A stretch of 35,939 nt of DNA from Acidimicrobiia bacterium. Lineage in GTDB: Bacteria > Actinomycetota > Acidimicrobiia > Acidimicrobiales > Poriferisodalaceae. The DNA lies in assembly GCA_022827265.1 (NCBI GenBank), contig JAJDTF010000163.1, positions 1-35,939 of the forward strand, in the 5' to 3' direction. The number at the start of each line of letters is the position of its first letter. The first letter of the stretch is position 1. The position numbers and the translations under genes were made by a program. Of the stretch, positions 7,404-14,060 are shown in pieces. The notes below the pieces were generated by a model. That model ran no database searches. It was not told where the DNA came from and was given only the letters and a program-made list of their open reading frames with translations.

Positions 7404-8102
7404 GTGGCACTGCACCTGAAGGACCGCACGCTTCTCGACGCGGAGCGGCCATTTGCCGAGCTGCTCGGCCGGCCGGGTGTGACCGAAATGCTGCAACTCC
7501 GTTCGCGATTCGGCTTCATGGCGTTTCACGGCGGATGGCTCGAAGAGGTCACCGACGACATCGCCTCGGCGGCCGCCGAGCGCAGCGGCGCCTCGGTGTA
7601 TGCGTGTCTGCAAGGCCCCGACGATCAGTGGCACCTGCCCAGCCACTGCTTCGATCCCGCCGACTCGCCGGTGCTGCGCGAGTTCCTCGACCACGTGGAT
7701 GTCGTGGTGGCAGTTCACGGTTTCGGCAGCCCCCGCTTGCTGCGGGCAGTGCTGCTGGGCGGCCGCAACCGGACGCTCGCGGCTCACGTCGCGGTGCACC
7801 TGATCGGGCGGCTGCCGCACTACGAGGTGCTTCATCGTCTCGACGAGGTCCCCAAGACGCTGGCCGGCCAGCACCCGCGCAACCCCTGCAACCTGCCACG
7901 CGGCGGCGGCGTCCAGATCGAGCTGCCGCCGCGCATCCGCGGCAAGAGCCCGATGTGGACAGGTTTCCGCGGTCCCGGACGGGTGCCCCATCACGAGGCA
8001 CTCATCGAAGGCTTGGCTGCGGCGGCTCGTGCATGGACGGCCTCGGAGGATTCACACGGCACCGGCAGCGAGCTGATGCCCGAGCCTGCTCTGGCCGACT
8101 GA
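7404..8102 (+). CDS. Poly-gamma-glutamate hydrolase-like protein (DUF867/YjqB family)
   Basis: A 232-residue protein starting at GTG 7404, 6 nt after ccdA. The layout FMAFHGGWLEEVTDDIA, then LPSHCFDP, then VVVAVHGFG matches the zinc-binding His/Glu pattern of the DUF867 family, which includes phage poly-gamma-glutamate hydrolases and YjqB. The C-terminal part (NPCNLPRGGGVQIELPP) matches the family's conserved NxxxxGGxQxExP segment. Phage members degrade poly-gamma-glutamate capsules; the role of chromosomal bacterial copies is not established. No signal peptide is seen. Its place between ccdA and the fluoride channels gives no clear functional link. Confidence 0.75.
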   Translation: MALHLKDRTLLDAERPFAELLGRPGVTEMLQLRSRFGFMAFHGGWLEEVTDDIASAAAERSGASVYACLQGPDDQWHLPSHCFDPADSPVLREFLDHVDVVVAVHGFGSPRLLRAVLLGGRNRTLAAHVAVHLIGRLPHYEVLHRLDEVPKTLAGQHPRNPCNLPRGGGVQIELPPRIRGKSPMWTGFRGPGRVPHHEALIEGLAAAARAWTASEDSHGTGSELMPEPALAD

Positions 8103-8112
8103 GACGCCCTCG

Positions 8113-8529
8113 ATGTCGTTGCGTGTCGCAGCCACGGTTGCGGCAGCAGGAATCGTCGGTGCCGCTGTTCGCTGGAGCGTCGCCACGCAGATCGACGACA
8201 ACTGGGCGCTGCTCATCGTCAACGTGATCGGCTGCGGCATCGTGGGCTGGGCAACCGCTCGCCACGAACAGGCGCGCCGCCGCGGTCCGGTTCGACATGG
8301 CATCGACAGCAGCGGCCGAAGTGTTGCGGGGCCGTCGCCCGGGCTGACGGCTGGCTTCTGCGGCGCACTCACCAGCATGTCGGCGCTCGCGCTGCAGCTC
8401 GCGAGACACCTCGACGACGGCCGCATCACGACGGCGGCTGCATGGCTCGGCCTGACGGCTGCGGCGTGCACTGCGGCGTTTGTGTTGAGCCGCATGACCG
8501 TCGTGCTCGGCCACGGAAGACGGCCATGA
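8113..8529 (+). CDS. crcB: FluC/CrcB fluoride channel subunit 1
   Basis: A 138-residue protein with four predicted membrane helices. Family landmarks are GAAVRW in TM1, LLIVNVIGCGIVGW (the NxxG signature) in TM2, and GLTAGFCGALTSMS in TM3. Fluc channels are dual-topology dimers that export fluoride; Gram-positives often carry two adjacent genes making a heterodimer, as here. The usual TTFSTF phenylalanine box is altered to TSMSAL. The stop overlaps the next gene's start as ATGA. A hydrophilic insert (about residues 53-75) is longer than usual. Confidence 0.85.
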   Translation: MSLRVAATVAAAGIVGAAVRWSVATQIDDNWALLIVNVIGCGIVGWATARHEQARRRGPVRHGIDSSGRSVAGPSPGLTAGFCGALTSMSALALQLARHLDDGRITTAAAWLGLTAAACTAAFVLSRMTVVLGHGRRP

Positions 8530-8855
8530 CAGTGTTCGCAACGGCAGTCGGGTTCGGCGTCGCGGCCGCGGTCGGCACGTTGCTCCGCTGGCGAGCGAGC
8601 ACCGCGCTCGGGCCCGGCGGGACGCTGCTCATCAACATCGCCGGCGCCTTCGCGCTCGGCCTGCTCGCGAACACGTCAGGCGCAGCCGCCACCATCGTGG
8701 GCACGGCGGGCCTCGGGGCCCTCACCACCGTGTCGGGCATCTTCCCCGAGAGCGCACGTCTCATGCGAGCCAGCCCGTTGCTGGCACTCGGCTACGTCTC
8801 GCTCACCATTGCCGGCGCAACCGCCGCCGCCGCCGTCGGCCTCCGGCTCGTCTAA
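8526..8855 (+). CDS. crcB: FluC/CrcB fluoride channel subunit 2
   Basis: A 109-residue four-helix protein. I chose the ATG at 8526 because it overlaps the preceding stop as ATGA and the protein then begins right at TM1; an upstream in-frame start at 8442 would lie entirely within the first crcB gene. Landmarks are VGTLLRW, TLLINIAGAFALG and AGLGALTTVSG. As in its partner, the phenylalanines of the pore box are missing (TTVSGIF). Together the pair should form a heterodimeric channel if functional. It is convergent with serS, 24 nt away. Confidence 0.85.
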   Translation: MTVFATAVGFGVAAAVGTLLRWRASTALGPGGTLLINIAGAFALGLLANTSGAAATIVGTAGLGALTTVSGIFPESARLMRASPLLALGYVSLTIAGATAAAAVGLRLV

Positions 8856-8879
8856 CGCCAGTCAGCCAGCCGGAACGGT

Positions 8880-10133
8880 TCAGGCGGGGGCGGGAATCTC
8901 GGTGAAGTTGAGCCAGGGGTGGAGCGCTGCTGGCACGGCGATGGAGCCGTCGGGCCGCTGGTGGTTCTCCATGATGAACACGAGCGTGCGGCCGACGGCG
9001 CAGGCGGTGCCGTTCAGCGTGTGGACCAGCCCTTGGCCGTCCTCGTCGAACCAGCGGGTGCCGAGGCGCCGGGCCGAGTAATCGGTGTAGTTCGAGCACG
9101 AGGTGACCTCGCGGTAGGCGCGCTCAGAAGGCAGCCACACCTCGAGGTCGTACTTCTTGGCCGCCGCAGCACCCAGGTCGCCGGCCGCCACGTTGATGAC
9201 CCGGTAGGGCAGGTCGAGTGAACCGACGATCTCCTCTTGGATGGCGCGCAACGCCTCGAGCTCATCCCAGCTCGTCTCGGAGTCGCAGAATGAGAACATC
9301 TCGACCTTGTCGAATTGATGCACCCGAAAGATGCCGCGGGTGTCCTTGCCGTACGTGCCGGCCTCGCGCCGGAAGCACGATGAGAACCCGGCATAGCGCA
9401 GCGGCAGCCCGGCCCGGTCCAGTCGCTCGCCCCGGTGCAGGCCCGCCAGCGCCACCTCCGACGTGCCGATCAGGAACAGATCATCACCGTCGATCTCGTA
9501 CACCTGGTGGCGGTCGGCGGGAAAGAACCCGGCCTCGACCATCATCTCCTCGCGCACGAGCACGGGCGGCACAACAGGCACAAAGCCGTTGCGCTCCAGC
9601 AGGTCCATCGTCCACTGCACGAGGGCGAACTCCAGCCGCACCGCCGCACCCTTGAGGTACGCGAACCGCGAGCCGCTGTTGCGGGCGCCGCTCTCGGAGT
9701 CGACCAGGCCGGCCAGCGCACCGATCTCGGCATGGTCGTGAGCAGGCGGCTCGCCGCACTCGCCCACCTCACGCACCGTCTCGAAGTGGTCTTCCCCGCC
9801 GGACGGCACATCGGCTGCGGCGGGGTTGGGAACCTGCAGCGCCAGATCGGTTCGCCGCTCAGCGGCTTCCCGCTCGGACACCTCAAGGCGTTCCACCTCT
9901 TCCTTGAGACGCGCCGCCTCGGCGATCTTCGCCGGACGTTCGTCGGGGGCCGCCCGCCCGATCTCGCGCGATGCGGCGTTCTGCGCCGCCCGCGCCTGCT
10001 CAGCCCGATGGGTGACTGCCCGCCACGCCTCGTCGGCCGCGAGCACGTCGTCGGTGAACTCCGACGAGGCGCCCTTGCGGGCTGCGCCATCTCGATAGGC
10101 GGCGTCATCCCGAAGCCGGCGGAGGTCGATCAC
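8880..10133 (-). CDS. serS: Seryl-tRNA synthetase
   Basis: A 417-residue class II aminoacyl-tRNA synthetase that charges tRNA-Ser (and tRNA-Sec when present). The start is GTG 10133, giving the expected N-terminus (VIDLRRLRDD) and normal family length; a longer reading frame upstream has no homology. An N-terminal coiled coil (about residues 30-105) is the tRNA-binding arm. Class II motif 2 (FSSCFRREAGTYGKDTRGIF) and motif 3 (ending RPDGSIAVPAALHPW) are intact, as is the TSEV serine-pocket segment. It is divergent from the permease gene, with about 60 nt between. SerRS would also serve the selenoprotein encoded nearby, since Sec-tRNA is made from Ser-tRNA-Sec. Confidence 0.97.
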   Translation of the reverse strand: MIDLRRLRDDAAYRDGAARKGASSEFTDDVLAADEAWRAVTHRAEQARAAQNAASREIGRAAPDERPAKIAEAARLKEEVERLEVSEREAAERRTDLALQVPNPAAADVPSGGEDHFETVREVGECGEPPAHDHAEIGALAGLVDSESGARNSGSRFAYLKGAAVRLEFALVQWTMDLLERNGFVPVVPPVLVREEMMVEAGFFPADRHQVYEIDGDDLFLIGTSEVALAGLHRGERLDRAGLPLRYAGFSSCFRREAGTYGKDTRGIFRVHQFDKVEMFSFCDSETSWDELEALRAIQEEIVGSLDLPYRVINVAAGDLGAAAAKKYDLEVWLPSERAYREVTSCSNYTDYSARRLGTRWFDEDGQGLVHTLNGTACAVGRTLVFIMENHQRPDGSIAVPAALHPWLNFTEIPAPA

Positions 10134-10195
10134 GCCGGCTGAAGCTACCGGCCTCGCATGCTCGCGATGGGCTTGGAGTACTTGCGCACCAGGAC

Positions 10196-11971
10196 ATGAC
10201 TTGCGAGCATCGTTCGATGCAGGAGTCCGCAGCAGTCCCCGGTCGTCACATTCGATTCGAAGCCTCCGACACGCCGCCACTGCCGCTCACGGCCGGGCTC
10301 GGCCTGCAGTTCGCCATCCTTGCCATCGCCGGCATCGTGCTGACACCTGCCATCGTTGTCCGGGCCGCCGACGGATCGGATGCCTATCTAGCGTGGGCGG
10401 TGTTCGCCGCCGCAGCGATCAGCGGCGTCAGCACCATCCTCCAAGCCGTGCGGTTCGGACGCATCGGTGCCGGGTACGTGCTGCTGATGGGCACCTCCGG
10501 CGCCTTCATCGCGGTCTGCGTGACGGCGCTCGTCGACGGCGGACCGGGGCTGTTGGCCACCCTGGTCGTGGCCTCGTCGCTGTTCCAGTTCCTGCTGGCT
10601 GCGAAGCTCTCGCTGTTCCGACGACTGTTCACACCGACCGTGGCCGGGACCGTGGTCATGCTCATCGCGGTCTCGGTGATGCCGCTCATCTTCGACATGG
10701 TGGCTGCCTCGCCCGAGGGCGCTGCCGCGGCGAGTGCGCCCGTCAGCGCTCTCATGGCCGTCTGCGTCATTGTCGTGATCGCACTGAAGGCCCGCGGGAG
10801 CCTTCGCTTGTGGGCACCGGTCATCGGCATCGTGGCCGGATCGATCGTCGCGGCATTCTTCGGGTTGTACGACTTCGATCGGATCGCCGACGCGGGCTGG
10901 ATCGGACTGCCCGACGGCGGATGGCCCGGGTTCGACTTCACGTTCGGATCCGAGTTCTGGATTCTCCTGCCGGGTTTCGTGTTCGCCACCCTCATCGGCG
11001 CAATCGAGACCATCGGCGACTCGGTGGCCATCCAGCGGGTGTCCTGGCGACGGCCGCGGGCCGTCGACTACCGGGCAGTGCAGGGCGCCGTCGCCGCCGA
11101 TGGCACCGGCAATCTGCTGTCGGGACTGGCTGGCACGGTGCCGAACACCACCTATTCCATGAGCATCTCCGTCACCGAGCTGACCGGAGTGGCGGCGCGC
11201 CGGGTGGGCGTGGCCATCGGCGCCGCGTTCATCGTGATGGCGTTCGTGCCGAAGGCGCTGGCCACAGTGATGGCGGTGCCCGACGCCGTCGTCGCGGCAT
11301 ACGCAACGATCCTGCTGGCGATGCTGTTCGTGACCGGTATGCAGATCGTCATTGCCGACGCCACCGACTACCGCAAGGGGCTGATCGCGGGATTCTCGTT
11401 CTGGATCGGCGTGGGCTTCCAGAACGGCGTGATCTTCCCCGAGTACCTGTCGGGCTTTGCCGGCGGCTTCCTCGAGAACGGCATGACGGCCGGCGGACTC
11501 ACTGCCATCGTCCTGACGCTGTTCACCGAGATCGCCCAAGTTCGCCCCCAGCGGTTGCGCTGCGAGCTGACGACCCAATCGTTGCCGCAGGTTCGGGTGT
11601 TCCTGGGCCGCTTTGCAGACCGCAACGGCTGGAACCGGGCGATGTCAGACCGCCTCGACGCAGTGGCCGAGGAGGCGCTGCTGACACTGATCGACGCCGA
11701 ACGGCCTGCGGGTGCAGACCAGGGCCGCACATTGCGGTTGACAGCCAGCAAGCAAGACGGCGGTGCCGTACTCGAGTTCGTGGCCGCGGCGAGCGAAGAG
11801 AACATCGAGGACCGGCTCGCTGTGCTGGATTCGCACAGCGTCGAGAGGCCAGTCGAACGAGACCTGTCCTTGCGCATGCTCCGACATCACGCAGCATCGG
11901 TGAATCATCAGCAGTATCACGAGGTGGATATCGTGACCGTCCACGTTGACGTGCCCGATCCAAGAGGCTGA
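10196..11971 (+). CDS. NCS2 (xanthine/uracil-type) permease with unusual C-terminal domain
   Basis: A 591-residue protein. Residues about 30-440 form a nucleobase:cation symporter-2 transporter of the UraA fold with multiple helices. Family features include GLGLQFAILAIAGIVLTPAIVV in the first helix (positions 10282-10350) and IGAIETIGDSVAIQR in the TM8 region with its conserved Glu. SGLAGTVPNTTYS in TM10 matches the NCS2 NxxxT segment. Residues about 445-591 form a soluble tail not found in ordinary members. Its order (VAEEALLTLIDAE, a strand region, then SLRMLRHHAASVNH and a VTVHVDV strand) resembles an RsbW-type GHKL fold but lacks the ATP-binding Asn and DxGxG. ATG 10217 is an alternative start. 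It is 38 nt upstream of the selenoprotein gene, probably one operon. The substrate is unknown. Confidence 0.85.
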   Translation: MTCEHRSMQESAAVPGRHIRFEASDTPPLPLTAGLGLQFAILAIAGIVLTPAIVVRAADGSDAYLAWAVFAAAAISGVSTILQAVRFGRIGAGYVLLMGTSGAFIAVCVTALVDGGPGLLATLVVASSLFQFLLAAKLSLFRRLFTPTVAGTVVMLIAVSVMPLIFDMVAASPEGAAAASAPVSALMAVCVIVVIALKARGSLRLWAPVIGIVAGSIVAAFFGLYDFDRIADAGWIGLPDGGWPGFDFTFGSEFWILLPGFVFATLIGAIETIGDSVAIQRVSWRRPRAVDYRAVQGAVAADGTGNLLSGLAGTVPNTTYSMSISVTELTGVAARRVGVAIGAAFIVMAFVPKALATVMAVPDAVVAAYATILLAMLFVTGMQIVIADATDYRKGLIAGFSFWIGVGFQNGVIFPEYLSGFAGGFLENGMTAGGLTAIVLTLFTEIAQVRPQRLRCELTTQSLPQVRVFLGRFADRNGWNRAMSDRLDAVAEEALLTLIDAERPAGADQGRTLRLTASKQDGGAVLEFVAAASEENIEDRLAVLDSHSVERPVERDLSLRMLRHHAASVNHQQYHEVDIVTVHVDVPDPRG

Positions 11972-12009
11972 GCCCCGGGCCCGCGCAGGCACCGCAGGGG
12001 GACGCTCCC

Positions 12010-13827
12010 ATGACTGAACCGTCGTATGACGTCGTCTGGCCCGGAGCGCCGTCAGGCATCGAGCAGCGGGAGCTGGCGCCGAGGCTCGACACGCTGGCCG
12101 GCAAGCGGATCGGGTTCCTGTGGGACTACCTGTTCCGCGGCGATGAGCTGTTCCCGATTCTCGAGCGCGAGCTCGCCGCCCGCTACGAAGGCGTGACGTT
12201 CGTCGGCTACGAGACATTCGGCAACACCCACGGCGGCGACGAGGCCGCCGTCATCGACCGCCTGCCCGACTCGCTGCGTTCACGAGCTGTCGACGCCGTC
12301 GTGTCGGGGATGGGCTGCTGAGGCAGCTGCACGCCCGCCGTGGCGCGGGCAGCAGTCGCCGCCGAAGCCGCCGGGGTTCCGTCGGTCTCCATCGTGTGCG
12401 AGAGCTTCGACGGCCAGGCCGTCGCGACCGCAAAGGGGCACGGATTCGGGCAGCTTCCGCTGGCGATCACCGTGGGCCACGTGGATGCCCAGTCCGCTGC
12501 TGAGATGACATCCAACTTCCTCGATCACACCGTGGACGCCATCGTCGAAGGGCTGACCGGAGCATCTGCTGCACGCAGCGGCACGAACGGTGCCGCCGCG
12601 CCGGACGGCCGCTCCGCGGACGACGCCGCGGCTGCTGACACGGCCTGCAGTGAGCCTGCTCGCTCAGACCCGACGCCTGTCGGTCCGGCTTCGGTCGACC
12701 CGTCGCCCTCGAACCCCGCGCCTTACGTCACAGTGCTCAGCGGTTCGATCGACGAGATCAACGATGCCTTCGCCGAACGGGGTTGGTCGGACGGGCTGCC
12801 GATCGTGCCGCCGACTGTGGATCGTGTTGAGAGATTCCTGGCCAGCACGGGCTTGGAGCCGCAGCAGTCGCTCGGCCTGGCCCGCACCACCGGCAACAAC
12901 CTGACCGTGTGGTCAGTGGCCACCAACGCAGTCATGGCAGGGTGCGAACCGGCACACCTGCCGGTGCTGCTCGCCGCAGCGCGCATCCTGGCCGACCCGC
13001 ACTACGGCGCAGAGCACTCGGGCAACACCACCGGCGCCGACGCGCTGATGATCCTCGACGGCCCGAGCGCTGCCGGTCTCGGCTTCAACTCCGGCGTGGG
13101 GGCACTGCGCGACGGGGTGCGCGCCAACACCAGCGTCGGCCGCTGGCTGCGGCTCTACCAGCGCAACGTGTTCGGCTTCACCGCGGCCGAGCACGACAAG
13201 TCCACCTTCGGGAACTCGTTCCGTGTGGTGCTGTGCGAGGACGCCGCCGTCCTCGCCGACATCGGCTGGGACCCAGTCAGCGCAGAGTTCGGATTCGGCC
13301 CCGACGACGACGTGCTGACCATGGCCCGTTTCAACAGTGGCGCCATTGTCGGCAGCGCCTTCGGCTCCACCCCCGACGAGATCGTGCCGTACCTCGCCGA
13401 CGGCCTGGCGCGGATCACCGGCTGGGACCTGGGGCACCTGTACGGGCTCGGGCGGATGCACTACCGGCCGCTGCTGGTGCTGTCGCCCATCCTGGCGCGC
13501 ACCTGCGCAGCAGCCGGCTGGAGCAAAGCGAAGCTGGCCGAGGCGCTCTTCGAGCACGCTCGCATCCCGGCGTGGCGATTCGAGAAGCTCATCGGCGAGT
13601 GGACCAACCTGGCTGCAGGCCGCCCCCGGCTCACCGATGTCGTCGCCGCCGGCGATCTGCCGTCGGAGTTCGCCGAATCAGACGATCCGGAACGCTTGGT
13701 GCCGATCGTCTCAGAACCTGCGAAGTTCGTGATCGCGGTGGCAGGCGACGCGAACCGCACTAATGCCTACGTGTTCAGCCACGACGGCCCCCACGGCGAC
13801 TACACCGCCAAAGCGGTCGATTGTTGA
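12010..13827 (+). CDS. UGSC-motif selenoprotein, TGA-encoded Sec104, fused to a second conserved domain
   Basis: Read as one gene this encodes 605 residues with an in-frame TGA at 12319-12321. The frame before and after the TGA is identical, and homology-like sequence is continuous: VVSGMGC-[Sec]-GSCTPAVARAA. This is the UGSC motif of a selenoprotein family known from marine metagenomes, whose Cys homologs read CGSC. C103-U104-G-S-C107 is the likely redox centre. The N-terminal domain (1-195) is alpha/beta; a Ser/Ala/Pro/Asp-rich linker (about 195-240) follows. A second conserved domain (about 245-605) contains RGWSDGLPIVPPT and MAGCEPAHLPV. The start has GGGGGA 7 nt upstream. A stop-based caller would report a 103-aa stub and a separate 495-aa ORF with no ribosome binding site. 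Function is uncharacterised; Sec suggests redox or nucleophilic chemistry. Confidence 0.88.
12319..12355 (+). promoter_or_regulatory. Bacterial SECIS-like hairpin directing Sec insertion at TGA 12319
   Basis: Directly 3' of the TGA, CTGC (12327-12330) pairs with GCAG (12352-12355). After a 2/1-nt bulge, GCCCGC (12333-12338) pairs with GCGGGC (12345-12350), leaving the hexaloop CGTGGC. The apical loop starts 18 nt after the TGA and shows the GU dinucleotide that SelB recognises in the fdhF SECIS. Position and shape match bacterial SECIS elements, which are coding and lie immediately after the UGA. Confidence 0.75.
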
Positions 13828-14060
13828 GGCCAACCCCGACCGGATGCCCTTCCGACATCTGTACTCGATGCTGTTGCAACTACCGAGAGCGCTTGTCGGC
13901 GTTCGATCGAGAGCCGGAAGAGCTCGGCGCTGGCTGAGAAAGCAAAAGCCGCAGCACCATCACCCTTCAAACTTATTTTCTTTTTGGCTAAATAAATAAA
14001 CTAAAGAACATTCGGCCGCACAACGCATGTATTTGGTGCCAAAAAGATAAACTATGCCCT
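13828..14060 (+). promoter_or_regulatory. AT-rich upstream region of the AlbA_2 gene with an inverted repeat
   Basis: The segment 13968-14056 is far more AT-rich than anything else in the window. CTTTTTGGC (13980-13988) and GCCAAAAAG (14038-14046) form a 9-bp inverted repeat with a 49-nt spacer, and ATAAACTA occurs twice near the arms. TAAACT at about 14048-14053 lies 7-8 nt before the GTG start, which would suit a -10 for a near-leaderless transcript. An operator bound by the downstream AlbA_2 protein (autoregulation) is an inference. Confidence 0.5.

Noticed and set aside
8442-8525. Upstream start for the second crcB gene
   Set aside because: It would overlap the first crcB by 88 nt and add a non-family N-terminus; the ATGA overlap at 8526 is the better start.
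10388-11578. A 396-codon minus-strand frame opposite the NCS2 permease
   Set aside because: Composition (Arg, Gly, His, Asp-rich) is that of a codon-phase shadow; the permease on the plus strand is clearly real.
12340-13827. A separate 495-residue gene starting at codon GTG 12340
   Set aside because: No ribosome binding site precedes it, it starts inside a continuous domain, and the TGA upstream sits in a UGSC motif followed by a SECIS-like hairpin.
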